DNA of 64,000 nucleotides from Lactifluus volemus (GCA_022376515.1 WTXI01000046.1:181341-245340); one strand, 5' to 3'; positions 45,896-58,570 are shown, counted from the first letter of the stretch. Made by a program: numbers and translations. Notes: a model not told the origin generated them from the letters alone.

Positions 45896-47612
45896 TTAGG
45901 TCTTTGAGATTGGTGAGGCACGCACCGTGATGCCCACGACCCGCTCGTCGTCGATCAGTACCTCGTGATAGCCGTATCGCTTCTCACTCGTCGCCTCGCA
46001 GTAAGGCAAGGAGGAGACAATATCGTTCAGAAACTCTTCTCCCTTTTCAATTTTGCTTGACTCTGTGACCACCTTCAACCGGTTCTCATTCCACGAAGAA
46101 CCCTTGCTCCGCGCGATAGCACTCCGCACACGCTCCGGATGAAAGTCGCGGACGACGATGGGGTTTCCGATGCCCACTTCGATCAACAGGGGGAAAAGCG
46201 CGCTGCGTGAGCCGCCGGGGCGACAGGGAGCGAGTCCATGCTCCCAATCCGTCCAGCGGGTGACGGATGGGCCCCACGCGTCCCAGGAATACGTTTGGTT
46301 GCCACCGCGGGTGGCGTACTCGTATAGTGAGGAACGCCGGACCCAGAAGGAGACAGATCGGAGGTAATCGAAGCCGCCGACAACTTGGCGGAAACCGAGG
46401 GTGAAACATAACACTGTGGCACTTGGATCGCTCACGAAGGGGAGGCGACGTGAGCGCATAAGCATATCGTGTGACGCGACGATCTGGTCGCCCTGGCACT
46501 CTACCATTACGCACGATATACCCTGCTGGAGAGCTGGTAGGACAAGCACGCAGTGCGTTTCCAAACCGGGAGAGTCCCCCAAAGTTATTTGGCACAGTTC
46601 AAGAGCGTTACCTTCTTTCTGCACAAGGATGAGGGCATCTTCAGAAAGGAAGGTGATTTGTGGGAAGTAAGTATTTGGCGGGCTGCGACGTAACTATATT
46701 GCCGTCAGCTATATATCCCAGCGAAGATAATACACATACACAGTGGGTCGTGCCTTCTCTCCAATGTATTATATGGATTTCATCGAACTCACAACTCCAT
46801 CCATGGCACGTGAGAATAACTAAAAGGTTTCCAGCTACCTGCGCGTCCAAGGTGCAACCAAGAATGAATCTTGATTTGAGTGAAATGTCAAGGTGCGGGT
46901 TTTTTGCGAGAGGATGTGCTGTTGATTTGGAAAGTGTGAGCAGGTGCACGTTAAGGAGGATGGTGGGAGGCTGAAGATCAAGGTCATAAGATAGATTCTC
47001 TGTGGTTGCTAGTTTGCCTCTACAATACAGACATTAAAACAGTGAAAATGAGACCTCACGGAAAGATACTTACGTGGAAACTATCACCACTAGGTCATAT
47101 TCGTCAGCAAACGCAAACGCATGAAGCACGCCATCCCTGACTAGAGTCAAATTGCCTCGCTCGATAGAGCGAAGGGGCAGCGCGTTGGGCAGAGAAGAGA
47201 TATCAGAATAGGCATAGACGACGGGATCAGCATCTGTGACGATCAGGTGGCCGTTATGCAACGACCCGATAAGTGGGGACCAGAGGTCGAGGTCGAAAGT
47301 GATACGCGTAGAAGTGTCGGGGATATCGAGGTTCTCCCAGCTCTTCTCCCAACGGTGTAACTTCTCTAGGCGCTCGGGGAAAGTGAATCCTGGGTCTATT
47401 GGGTCGTACACGCCGGTCCTGCCAGCTTCTTTGAGATACTTCAGCAGAAAGGAGTTCTTGACCACACCGTTGAGATGACGACAGGAAGCCTGGCAGGAAA
47501 TTATGTCTTTGAAGGGGAGGTAAGAAATGATTTGAACGAGAAGCTCTGGAGAGAGAGAGAGAAGACGGGATAACATGCTCATCGTCGTAGTCGAACAGAG
47601 AAGATAGCTCAA
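45896..47612 (-). CDS. F-box protein, three exons
   Basis: Exons on the minus strand are 47612-47074, 47019-46740 and 46693-45896. The introns (54 and 46 bp) start GTAAGT and GTATGT and end TAG, and phases fit, giving 538 aa. The N-terminus is a clear F-box: LSLSPELLVQIISYLPFKDIISCQASCRHLNGVV. The rest looks like a repeated beta-strand domain (LIVTDADPVVYAYSDISSLP, then LTLVRDGVLHAFAFADEYDLVVIVST and SVSFWVRRSSLYEYATRGGNQTYSWDAW), of the kind often following F-boxes in Agaricomycetes. The start could also be the Met 10 codons further in. Partial copies of its last exon lie at 3320, 41145 and 44530. It is divergent from the Ras-like gene, 170 bp away. The function is presumably recognition of a ubiquitylation substrate. 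Confidence 0.85.
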
Positions 47613-47782
47613 GCCTCGGTCAGACGCTGACCTTCAGCGTGTTTGCAAGATAACGATTTAGACTCCAGACACCCCGAACCAGTTCATCGGTTCATCAGTT
47701 CGAACTTTCGCCACCACCCCCCGCCACTTATTATTATTATTCTCCACCCCCGCCACAGACACTACTGTACTCTCTTGACTAA

Positions 47783-48915
47783 ATGTGGCGGCTCTTAGTC
47801 GCCCAATTGTGCGCCTTTCATCCCATGAGGCCTTTCTTTTCTTTTAAACATCACTCTTCTCCCGGGACTCCCTTTGAGTTAGATTCTCTAGTTCCAGATG
47901 ACCGTGCGTTTCTCCTTTCTTACCGCATCTTCCAGTCTTACATCCTTTGCAAAAAGCAGCCGAATTTTGACGTTGCGCTCGGTTATAACCTTTTAATCAT
48001 AGGTGCCAGAGGTAGGTCCTACACCCCAAGCCTCGCCTAACGGTATCTCATCCTTTTTCCTTCAGATGCTGGCGTACGTGAAGTCGTCTCCGCGTATATA
48101 AGTGAACCAACAAGCCCCAGCTTCTCGACGCAGTTCCTCCGTGCGTATGAATTTTGGTTACTAGGCTCGTGCCAAGTTGACGCTCAGTGCCAGGTGCCAA
48201 TCAGAAACCTGTGAGGTTGTCGGATAATCGTATTCTTATCTTGGACATCATTCAGAGGCCAGGGGAGATATTTCGGGAGTGCTATGGGTACGCTTATTAC
48301 CCACACTGGGTTGTGCAGCTGATCGATACTTATCTAGGGATCTGGTCCGGTCCAACGGTGTCCTTCTCGTGTATAATCCTGTCTCTGCGGCCTCGTTCCA
48401 GCACGTCACGGGATTTTATGAACAAATAATCAGATCCAAGTGGAGATCTCTGCCTGTTGTGCTCTTCTCCAACACCCCTCCGCACCTTGGCGTCACGGGA
48501 GCTCGTGAATTCCGTGAGTTCCGTCCGAGATCACTTGTAAATGCTTGCAACTGACTCGTACTCTCTGACTTCAGACGGTCGCGATTTTGCCAAAGCGCAT
48601 GCCATCCCGTTCATCGAAGCTTCTTCTGGTGGCCCTTTGTCAACGCCCTTTCTGACGCTACTCAATTTGGCTCGCCAGCGCTATGAGACGTCCTCCAGTA
48701 CATCCTGCGGAGATGGCTTCACGGACTTCGTCACAGTGGCGGCAGCCAAAGTGTCCCGCGCCATGCGCTCGCACCGAGTTGCTTCGCCACCTATCCCTTC
48801 GCGCCGTGAACTGTCTGGGAACCTTCCTGCCCCACGGCACGCCAGCTGCCTACCCAATGCGTCGCGTTTCCTAACCTTCCGCCGTTCGAAACCAACCCCA
48901 AAATCCCGTCGATGA
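47783..48915 (+). CDS. Ras-like protein with degenerate GTP-binding motifs
   Basis: Five exons: 47783-48011, 48066-48140, 48188-48287, 48338-48513 and 48575-48915. All splice sites are GT-AG and all phases fit, giving 306 aa (exon 3 could also start at 48194). The fold order of a Ras GTPase is readable: the first strand and P-loop YNLLIIGARDAGVREVV, then DNRILILDIIQRPGEIF (DTAG region), NGVLLVYNPVSAASFQHVTGFYEQI, LPVVLFSNTPPH (NKxD region) and IPFIEASS (SAK region). The P-loop Lys and Ser/Thr are Val and Arg, NKxD is SNTP, and DxxG is changed. GTP binding is therefore doubtful and a pseudo-GTPase is likely. An extra N-terminal 70 residues precede the domain, and the basic C-terminus has no CaaX box. 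Confidence 0.75.
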
Positions 48916-49745
48916 GATATGAAGTGCTAATATAATGACATTCCCAAGTGCAGGGTTGCGATAGATATCAGGGAAGGGATAAGTTAAACGTTATCATAAA
49001 GCCCAGGGAATGGTTTCTTATGAGATCTAATTCTAAGACCTCTCTATCAGCGGAAATGTCGTACGTGTATCAATAGAAATGTGATTTGAATACGGTTCCA
49101 GCAAAGTTCCGCTGCACCTAGCCGTAACTTACGGCAACTTTTGATTTCATTCCCAGGCTTACCGTGAGAAAATCCCTCTCTTTTTATGGTGACTATCGAT
49201 GGCTCCGCTCCCCCTAGTGCTCGGTTTGTAGCCTGTTGCGGTTGCGTTGGACATCCACACCGTGCCAATTTGACTAGTACACAAATTGTGATACATTTGT
49301 TTGTACAAAGCAGTGTTTTGGGGCAGTTCGCCAAGACTAAGCCTGGGCCGACCCAAAACACTCGCGCGCTAACTTTTCATGAGAACCGAAGGACAAAAGG
49401 TTATGAAAAACTGTGACCTAACTAAGGTACATGGCGACGAAAAATGTACAAAGAACTACTACCGATCAATTAAAGGTGCCCGGCGCGTGCGCACAAGAGC
49501 GTGTGCCGCACCTGCTATAATACTGTAGTTACTAATTTTTAGAGATCACCATCGGTTTGATAGATATCATTACCTTTGCTTGTTCAACCTTGCAACTCAG
49601 TTGAAATTGCAAGGTATATACTAGAACGGGGTGCTGAGCTCCATAATCCGTTTCTAGGAGAATCGAATGCGAGGCTACTGACTGCGTTGCTGAACTTCGG
49701 AAGCCACTGAGATGCTGAAAGAGACTTTAGGTTACATGAAAGGAC
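48916..49745. other. Intergenic stretch
   Basis: No ORF above about 100 codons and no recognised similarity within the window. Confidence 0.4.
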
Positions 49746-50830
49746 AACTGAGAGAAGAGGATGAGACTCAAGATGATACTGATTAAAGGAAGTCTAAGGG
49801 TTTGTATACAGGTAAGGACGGTAGAGAGTAAACTATCAGGAATAAAGGGAAAAGCGAGTGCTTGAGTGTGGTATAAAATCGTGAGCTTTGCGGTGGGTGA
49901 TATGGTCATGTCGGGATTCAGGGCCTAAGTGCAGCGCAAAGGGGAGTACGCAGTCTAAAGCTAGAATGAAAAAGCCAAAGACACAAGGAGAGAGATTGCT
50001 GTAGTGAGCAAGCGAAGGCAAGAACGAGGTGATCAAACCAAAAGGAAAGCTGTGAGATACGAAGCAAGAGAAAGTGGGAGTGCTATGGCCGAGATGCAAG
50101 CCGGGAGACCCTGAGCCTAAGAGAGTCGTGGCCAAGGCAACATCGTGGCGTATGAGGGGCCCACAAAAGGGGCGGGCGAGATTCTAGAACATTTGAAAAT
50201 TGGGAAATTTTTCGAAGGAGAATATGGAGCCGAAATGAGGCGGTAGGTGAGATGAAGGAGGAACGACTGCGGAGATGGAATTGGTGGAACGTGAAACATC
50301 TCTGTGAAGTTTAGCGACTCAAAAATGGGTGAATTTTATGGAAGAACTTGAACTGGGTTGGCAATGACTTCACGTCGGATATCGGCTGATGGGCAAATGA
50401 CTTAAGTGGCAACAAACTCGGATGAGAGTAGTCACGCGTCGGTCAGCAGCCGCCGCCACTGCAGTGGCAGCAGGCGACGCACCTCAGCCGCGTTCTCAGC
50501 ACTCGTTACTATAACTATATTACTGTAGTAGAGTACATCATGATAAGGATATCACACCCTCGTATTTTGCATAAAAGCGTTGCTCCTCCAGCCTGCCTGA
50601 GGTGACCTTCGTTTCGTCCAAGCTGACCTCCCGGGCCTTTCTTTCTCCTTCCTAGGTGTGTACTACGTTTTCCATCGCCATCATCATGTCTGCCAGTTGC
50701 ATCTTTCTAACTTATACGATATTTCAGCCACCGAGTAGCAGGTCGCTCCCCCTGCTCATTTTCCTTCAAGCGCACCCAACAAGCTGGTCCTCTAAAACGA
50801 CTGTCATTTTGCCCCCTTGTAGTGATAAAA

Positions 50831-51991
50831 ATGCTATTCTTCAAATTCTTGGCTGCTCTCTCGGCTGCTCTTCTCCGAGTTGCTCCCGCTGCTTCGGCTG
50901 TGCTGGTCCGCGAGGGCGGACCCGTCCCAAGAGAATCTACTTTACCACCTCTTTACATTCTCAATGATCCCAATCTCACTTACATCCACGGTGGCACCTT
51001 GTTAGTGTTATCGTCGCCTGTCATCAATGGCAAGAATGACACCTCCGTAAGCCCGATTTTTGTCCTTGTCTTCACACTACATTCGACGTGTTTCTAACAC
51101 ATGCACAACCCCCCGTATCTACAGAATTTCTGCTGCCAAATGTCGGGCAATGTCATTCCCGGCACAGTAACCTTACCGGTCGATAGATGCTTCCTTCCAT
51201 TAGGTGTAAACGATGGGCCAGTGACCGTCTTCATCACGCCTTGCACAGTAGAATCACTGGCCCTGGGTACGCGCCTCGCAGGGCCAGCTACCATATTTGT
51301 CGGGCCTCCCCCGCCGACGACGCAGAGCAACTTGTCCCCTTCTAGCAGCTCGGGAGTCCAGGACTCGGCGTCTACATTCACTGATGCAGCTGTGACCAGC
51401 CAAGCCACACCCTCCCCTTCTTCCACACCTACTTCAACCCCCATCATATCGACGACGCAGAGCAACTTTATCCCATCTAGCAGCTCGGGGGAGCCGGACT
51501 CGGAGGCTACATCCACTGATGCAGCTGCGAGCAGCTCAGGGGTGTCGGGCCCGGCTGCTACATCCACTGACTCGGATGCAACTGCGACCAGCCAAGGTAC
51601 ACCCTCGCCTTCTACATATACCCCAACCTCCATCATATCGACGACGCAGGGCGACTTGCTCCCCTCTAGTAGCTCGGGGGTGCCGTGCCCTGAAGTTACA
51701 CCCACTGATGCAGCCGCGACCAACCAAGGCACATCCTCGCCTTCTTCCAGATCTACCCCACCCCTCATTTTTTTGACGGCGCAGAGTAGCTTTCTCCCCT
51801 CTAGCAGCTCTGGGGTGCCGGACTCGGCAGCTACATCCACTGATGCAGCTACGACCAGCCAAGCCACACCCTCACTTTCTTTTACATCTACCTCAACCCC
51901 CATTACATCCTCTAGCAGCTCGGCGCCTTCTTCCATGTCTACCTCAACACGGCCATATTGTGACACCTGGAAAGGAGATTGGAGGTGTTGA
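50831..51991 (+). CDS. Secreted Ser/Thr/Pro-repeat protein, copy A
   Basis: Exons 50831-51046 and 51125-51991 (intron GTAAGC...TACAG, phase 0) encode 360 aa. A signal peptide is clear: MLFFKFLAALSAALLRVAPAASA, with cleavage likely before VLVREGG. A globular part of about 120 residues follows (TLLVLSSPVINGKNDT, SGNVIPGTVTLPVDRC, LAGPATIFV). Four Ser/Thr/Pro-rich repeats of about 45 residues come next, each with SNL.PSSSSGV and a TDAA.TSQ core. This region is likely heavily O-glycosylated, so a cell-wall or mucin-like secreted protein is the best description. The tail PYCDTWKGDWRC differs from copy B. A TATA-like CATAAAAG lies at 50570. The signal peptide is split over two lines of motif in the paralogue, with almost no change. 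Confidence 0.8.
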
Positions 51992-53279
51992 GTGAGAGTG
52001 AGGCGTGGCCACGGGAGGCCAGAGGAGCCCGATGAATGACTTGCCATCGTCATAGGCACCCCGAGGGCAACACGGTGACGACCAGTGATGCTCCCCATTG
52101 GGGGCGATCGCCCAAAACCGTTTTACTGTAATCTCTTGCTCTTCGAATCAACTTCTATCTTTTTAATTAGTCTTGTAATTAGTATTACATAGCCGTGCGA
52201 GTTTCGTGAGGCCGAGACCTCAAAGGCCTCAACATCGGATCGAGCGCGCCTGGTCACCATACCGAGGCGTTTTGGCTTCTTCTCGATCTCGTACCAACGT
52301 TGTTGACTTAATAATGTGATCTATAGCTAGGAAATTAACTACTATGGACACTACGCATAAAGAGTTTCGGACAATGCCGTTGTATGGGCATTGTCGAGCC
52401 CACAGTTACCCCCCAACAACACCAGTCCTCCGGAGTGCCCGAATCACAGTCAGAACTCGCTACTAAAGCATTTTGGCGGAGAAGAGGCTCAAAAGGGAAT
52501 TGTCACATTTTCCTTGGCATTTTCTAATTGCTCACCGCCACCACCAATAATGCCACACTGGCATGGAAGGAGCGCTCCCACATGTTATTGCATGCCGTCA
52601 GGACTGCTGGACATCGAATCTAGTCCGACAAAAGCCTGAGGCTCCAGCGATGGCAGCTACGATCAATGACCACTGGCATCGCCATTCATTTGTCTGCAAA
52701 TTATGCCGCGCGCCGGATACCATAGTAAACGAAAATCCAAACAAGCGAGTCAACTGATGGTTCCAGCAAGGGCCTCAGGTAGAAGTTCAATTAGCCCGCC
52801 ACCCATTCCGCTGGAAACCATGGATCATCTACCGCCTGGAAGTTCCTATCCACAAAGATCCTGAAGATAGGATCATAATATACGAAAACCTTGAGCGACG
52901 TCGCGATGCCGTCCATTCCAGGTCGGCATCTGGGCGATGTATGCAATGGCAGACACCGACAAAAGGGAACTCTCTGAGTAACGCTTGAAATGGTTCGGCT
53001 CATCGGAGGTTATATTACCGGTCCGTCTGTCGGCCGGTGGACGGCAGGGAACGCTTCCTCCCTAAACTGCACGGTTCCGAGCTGTATTGCGCCCAATGGA
53101 ACTTTTTTCATGGGGTGCGTATATTATTCACTTGCGTGGCGTAGAATGTGTCATTATGAACTGTTAGGGAATGGGATTACTCCTCCCTAACGCTTGTCCC
53201 GGCCCATCTCTCTGCGGTGTCTATGCAGCCTCCTCTAACCAATGATTCCCCAGTCCTCTCCATATTGCCGTAATCAGTC

Positions 53280-53519
53280 ATGTTAATTCCAAACGTTTTA
53301 AAATCCCAAAGCTGCCATTACATCTGACCTTTGAAATTAGCCCCGTGCCCGAGATGATCTTTCTCAGTACTGCCAAGGACCTCCTCTCCTTTTTGATCAA
53401 CCTTTCCTTGCTGGACTCATCTCTCACCCTCACAGTCATTGTTTTGATCAATGCCAATCCTCCAATAAGGCAGAAGGCTACCACTGCCTTGACCTTTCTC
53501 TTTCTTTTGTTGGCTTACT
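53280..53519 (+). pseudogene. Truncated first exon of a membrane-protein gene
   Basis: It matches the start of the gene at 57535 (LTFEISPVPE, LLSFLINLSLLDSSL, KATTALTFLFLL) and is cut off at the block boundary, so it lacks everything after the second hydrophobic stretch. The frame after the start is disturbed near 53295. Confidence 0.65.
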
Positions 53520-56500
53520 GAGAGAAGAGGATGAGACTCAAGACGATACTGATTAGAGGAAGTCTAAGGGTTTATATACAGGTAAGGACGATAGAGAGTA
53601 AACTATCAGGAATAAAGGGAAAGGTGAGCGCTTGAGTGTGGTATAAGAACGTGAGCTTTGCAGTGGGTGGTGTGATCATGTTGGCATCAAAGAAAAGATG
53701 AAGATTAGGGACTAAGTGCAGCGCAAAGGGGAGCATGCAGTCTAAAGATAGAATGAAAAAGACAAAGACACAAGGAGAGAGATTACTGCAGTGAGCAAAC
53801 GAAGGAAAGAACAAGGTGATATGACCAAAAGGAAAGCTGTGAGACGAAGCAGGAGTGCCTTAGCCGAGGTGCAAGCCGGGGAAAGCCTGAGCCTGAGAGC
53901 GTCGTGGTGTATGATGGGTCCACAAGAGTATTCTAGACGATTTGAAAATTGGGAAAATTTTCGAAGGAGAATATGGAGCCGAAATGAGGCGGCAGTGAGT
54001 GAGATGAAGGAGCCGCTGACTCCGAGTCGGAGATGGAATTAGTGGAACGTGAAACATTATCATGAGTTTAGCGACTCAAAAATGGGTGGCTTTTATAGAT
54101 GAACCTGAACTAGGTTGGCAACGACTCCGAGTTGGACAACGCTGCTTGGAAAATGAAGTGGAGACCATCACTACTAACTTAGTAAGTCGGTCAGCAGCCG
54201 CCGCCACCGCAGTGGCAGTCAGGCGACGCACCTCAGCTGCGTTCTCAGCACTTGCTACTATAACTATATTGCCGTAGTAGAGTACATCATGATTAGGACA
54301 TTGCACTTCTCGTATTTTGCATTAAAGCGTTGCTCCTCCAGCCTGAGGTAACCTTCGTTTCGTCCAAGTTCACCTCTTTTCTTCTCTTTCCTAGGTGTGT
54401 ACTACGTTTTCCATCGTCATCATCATCGCTGCCAGTGGCAACTTTCTAATATTTCCGCCACCAGGTAGCAGGTCGCTCCCTTTGCTCATTCTTCTTCAAG
54501 CGCGACCAACAAGCTGGTCCTCTAAAACGACTGTCATTTCGCCCCTGCAGTGATAAAAATGCTATTCTTCAAATTCTTGGCTGCTCTCTCGGCTGCTCTT
54601 CTCCGAGTTGCTCCCGCTGCTTCGGCTGTGCTGGTCCGTGAGGGCGGACCTGTCCCAAGGGATTCTAATTTACCATCTCTCAACATTCTCAATGATCTCA
54701 ATCTCATCTTCGCCGGCACCTTGTTAGTGTTCTCGTCGCCTGTCCTCAATGGCAAGAATGACACCTCCGTAAGCCCGATTTTTGTCCTTGTCTTCACACT
54801 GCAATCGACGTATTTCTAACACATGCACAACCCCCCGTGTCTACAGAATTACGACTGCCAAATATCGGGAAATGTCCTTCGCGACCCAGTCACCTTACCG
54901 GTGGATAAATGCTTCGTTCCATCCGGATTAAATGATGAGGCAGTGGTCGTCTACATCACGTCCAACACAGCAGAATCACAGGACAAGCGCATCGCAGGGC
55001 CAGCTGTCTTCTTTGTCACCCAAGACGGGCCTCCCCCGCCGGCGACGCAGAGCAACTTGTCCCCCTCTAGCAGCTCGGGGGTGCAGGACTCGGCGTCTAC
55101 ATTCACTGATGCAGCTGCGACCAGCCAAGGCACACCTTCGCCTTCTTCCACGCCTACCTCAACCCCCATCATATCGACGACGCAGAGCAACTTGATCCCA
55201 TCTAGCAGCTCGGGGATGCCGGGCTCGGCGGCTGCCAGTGATGCAGCTGCGACCAGCCAAGGCACACCCTCTCCTTCCATGTCTACCTCATCCCCCATCA
55301 TATCGACGACGCAGAGCAACTTTCTCCCCTCTAACAGCTCGGGGGTACCGTTCCCGGAAGCTACATCCACTGATGCAGCTGCGAGCGGCTCAGGGGTGCC
55401 GGGCCCGGCTGCTAAATCCACTGACTCGGATGCAGCTGCGACCAGCCAAGGTACAGCCTCGCCTTCTTCTACATATACCCCAACCCCCATCATATCGACG
55501 ACGCAGAGCAACTTGCTCCCCTCTAGTAGCTCGGGGGTGCCGTGCCCTGAAGTTACACCCACTGATGCAGCCGCGACCAACCAAGGCACATCCTCGCCTT
55601 CTTCCAGGTCTACCCCACCCCTCATTTTTTTGACGGCGCAGAGTAGCTTGCTCCCCTCTAGCAGCTCGGGGGTGCCGGACTCGGCAGCTACATCCACTGT
55701 TGCAGCTACGACCAGCCAAGGCCCACCCTCGCCGTCTTATACATCTACCTCAACCCCCATTATATCCTCTAGAAGCTCCACGTCTAACTCAGCCCCCACC
55801 ATTACGGTCTAGCCGAGCCTACCGAAGTCGCCATGGCGGTGTCCCAGGCGGACCTCGATGCGTTGACTAGTATAAGGCAAGGTCAAACAAGATTTGTCAT
55901 TCAGAGTGGCAACGTGACCGCAAATTGTGCTGAAGTTCGCACTCATCAAAGGTTCGTAGCATCTCAGCACTAGCCTCCACGGCTTCAATCAACACAGGCT
56001 CTGAATAACAATGATATGGCATGTGTAATACCCTAAAATATATTCCATGGAAATCAAAGCAGATTGTTGAATAATATTTTATGGACTTAGTAATGAGTAC
56101 TGTATGATTGCAGCACACTAAGCAACGTGATTACTCTCAGCGTCGTGTAGCTCACTACATCGTCCCTCATACCATCCGGTGACGCCACGACGACAACCAA
56201 CTCTGCCAAAAACTTGATCCACATCGCAAGCGTCAGCATGTCAGTGGCCACGCTACGGAGATGCACAAGCACGCCGCTTGGGGTCGTTTGGGGAGCAGAG
56301 GACGAGAGGCTTGGCATACGAAGGGAACAGGTAGTCGAAGTGATGACTCGGACGCGATTGCGTCGTCTGCCTTGGGGTAATCGAGATTGGCGGGTGATTC
56401 CGGATCCTATTTCAGGGTTTATCGATACGTTGGCCATGGGTTCCTCCTCGCTGAATCAATTGTAACATAACTATAAACTAAACTACTGACCTAGTATACC

Positions 56501-57783
56501 AACCTAAAAAGCTGTATGCCAGTGGGTTGATATTACACTACAGTTTTGGAGCTGGGCTTACCCGTCAGTTCACTGCGTCACGGCATACGGTATCAGATTA
56601 ACCGAAAAAGGAATCGATCGATCTATCATACCCACATCCCACCACCGGATAAAAGAACGGCACGAATATTAATTATCGCTGTCAAGCCCAGTTACCCTGA
56701 ACTCACCCAACAACGCCAGTCCTCCGTGCCCGAATCACAATCAGAACTCGTTACTCAAGCATTTTGGCGGAGAAGAGGCTAAAAAGGGAATTGACACATC
56801 TTCCTTGGCATTTTCTAATTGCTCACCGCCACTGATACCACGCTGGCATGGAAGGAGCGCTCCCACATGTTATTGCATGCCGTCAGGACTACCGGACATC
56901 GAATCTGGTCACAAAGCCTGAGGCTCCAGCGATGGCAACTACGATCAATGACCACTGGCATCGCCGTTCATTTGTCTGCAAATTATGCTGCGCCGGATAC
57001 CATAAACAAAAGCGAGTCAGCTGATGGCTTCAGCAAGGGCTTCAGGTAGAAGTTCAATTAGCGCGCCGCCCATACCGCTGGAAACCATGGATTATCTACC
57101 GCCTGGAAGTTCCTACCCACAAAGATTGGATCATAATATACGGAAACCTGTAGCGACGTCGCGATGCCGTGCATTCCAGGTCGGCATCTGAGCGATGTAT
57201 GCAATGGCAGACACCGACAAAAGGGAACTCTCTGAGTAATGCTTGAATGGTACGGCTCATCGGAGGTTATATTACCGGTCCGTCCGTCGGCCTGGTGGAC
57301 GGCACGGCGGGAACGCTTCCTCCCGAACTGCACGGTTCCGAGCTGTATTGCGCCCAATGTAACTTTTTCATAAGGTGCGTGTATTATTCGCTTGCATGCG
57401 CAGAATGTGTCATTACGAAATGTATCGAAGAGGGATCACCCCTCCGAGTCCCCAACACTTCTCCAGGCCCATCTCTCTGCGGTGTCTATGCAGCCTCCTC
57501 TAACCAAATCCTCTCCATATTGGCGTAATCAGTCATGTTAATTCCAAACTTGAAGCCGCGTTTTGACATCCCAAAACTGCCATCACATCTGACCTTTGAA
57601 ATTAGCCCCGTGCCCGAACTGATCTTTCTCAGAACTGTCAAGGGCCTCCTCTCCTTTTTGATCAACCTTTCCTTGCTGGACTCGTCTCTCATCCTCACAA
57701 TCATTTTTCTGATCAACTTCAATCCTCCAGTAAGGAAGAAGGCTACCACTGCCTTGACCTTTCTCTTTCTTTTATTTGGCTTA
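53520..57783. repeat. Tandem duplicated block, copy 2
   Basis: This is the second copy of the block at 49746-53519, continuing at its right edge into unique sequence (the rest of the membrane-protein gene). That shows copy 2 keeps the original right border. 55870-56680 is not shared with copy 1 and contains only short ORFs with no recognised product. Confidence 0.85.
54559..55812 (+). CDS. Secreted Ser/Thr/Pro-repeat protein, copy B
   Basis: Exons 54559-54768 and 54847-55812 (intron GTAAGC...TACAG, phase 0) encode 391 aa. The signal peptide and exon 1 are almost identical to copy A. The mature N-terminal part has diverged more: NYDCQISGNVLRDPVTLPVDKC, against NFCCQMSGNVIPGTVTLPVDRC in copy A. 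There are five Ser/Thr/Pro repeats here against four in copy A, including one unit (SGMPGSAAASDAAATSQ) with no counterpart in A. The C-terminus is SSTSNSAPTITV and has no GPI-type hydrophobic tail. Unequal exchange within the repeats would explain the copy number difference. Confidence 0.8.
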
Positions 57784-58025
57784 GAAATTGCTGCTGTCAA
57801 TGTTTACGCGTTGGTACGTAATCTCATCACCGAGACGGGGTACTGTATTGTAAACAATCAGATGACGAACTCTATAAGCTGTGCTCCTGGCTTTCCCCAT
57901 CGACTACCCTCGAGCCTCTTACAGTCGTCATCATGGGAATACTCAACGGCGTTACTCCCATCGCGACCGACTCCATCTTGCTTATGCATATCGCCATCGA
58001 CAGAATCGGAGGAATCCATGTAAGG
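57535..58025 (+). pseudogene. Partial multi-span membrane protein gene
   Basis: The first exon reads through about 93 codons to a GTACGT at 57814. It holds two hydrophobic stretches: LLSFLINLSLLDSSLILTII, and ALTFLFLLFGLEIAAVNVYA after a basic loop NPPVRKK. A further exon in another frame (VVIMGILNGVTPIATDS, then ILLMHIAIDRIGGIH) ends at GTAAGG (58021). Hydrophobic pattern and spacing suggest a seven-helix protein common in Agaricomycetes, but I cannot name the family. No later exon is found: the ATTATAAT arrays begin 40 bp further on, so the gene is cut or its remainder lost. Confidence 0.45.
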
Positions 58026-58062
58026 TTTTTATAATGTTTACCAGTAATTACTGTATGCACAT

Positions 58063-58570
58063 TATAATGGGCCCGTAGAAAAATCAAATTCAGACAGGGA
58101 CATCGGCTAGATGCCTAGCCGTAAGGCCCATAACTAGAAATAGTAAGCTAGTAGAATGGATACATTATAATTCCACAAGCAACTCAAATTATAATGGCCT
58201 TGGTAGCCATTATAATTCCACAAGCAACTCGAATTATAATGGCCTTGGTAGCCATTATAATTCCGCAAGCAACTCGAATTATAATGGCCTTGGTAGCCAT
58301 TATAATTCCGCAAGCAACTCAAATTATAATGGCCTTGGTAGCCATTATAATTCCGCAAGCAACTCGAATTATAATGGCCTTGGTAGCCATTATAATTCCG
58401 GACACCACTGGAATTATAATGGCCTCGGGCCAGTATAATTACGCACACAACTCAAATTATAATGGCTTCATAAAGGTATCAACATTATAATTGTAACCAA
58501 CTCGATGCAGGGTTTGACATTATAATGTACTTGCACCAGTGTGATGTGGCATTATAATTCCACATTAGCA
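58063..58570. repeat. ATTATAAT palindrome array with 45-bp tandem repeat
   Basis: About five tandem units of roughly 45 bp: AATTATAATGGCC, then TTGGTAGCCATTATAATTCC, then a CAAGCAACTC spacer. Each unit is an inverted repeat, AATTATAATGGC / GCCATTATAATT, around a short loop. Irregular further copies of the 8-bp palindrome run to about 58560. The motif also occurs six times at 60218-60327. Confidence 0.9.

Larger units (their letters stand above)
49746..53519. repeat. Tandem duplicated block, copy 1
   Basis: The block starts at CTGAGAGAAGAGGATGAGAC and ends where the same sequence restarts at 53519-53520 (TTGGCTTA followed by CTGAGAGAAGAGG). It contains a non-coding leader, the secreted repeat protein gene at 50831-51991, about 1.1 kb of downstream sequence matched at 56700-57530, and the first part of a membrane-protein gene (53280-53519). 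From 51992 to 52380 it lacks a match in copy 2. Confidence 0.85.

Noticed and set aside
51094..52098. Long minus-strand ORF (334 aa), with a similar one at 54951-55697
   Set aside because: Both lie opposite the Ser/Thr/Pro repeats of the secreted proteins. They are open only because the repeat codons lack stops in reverse. The sense strand has the signal peptide and a clean intron.
58185..58400. Possible CRISPR-like array
   Set aside because: The repeats are adjacent palindromic minisatellite units without unique spacers, in a eukaryotic context.
58134..58490. Opposing repetitive ORFs of about 100 aa each
   Set aside because: They are translations of the 45-bp ATTATAAT repeat. The unit length is a multiple of three, so both strands stay open by chance.
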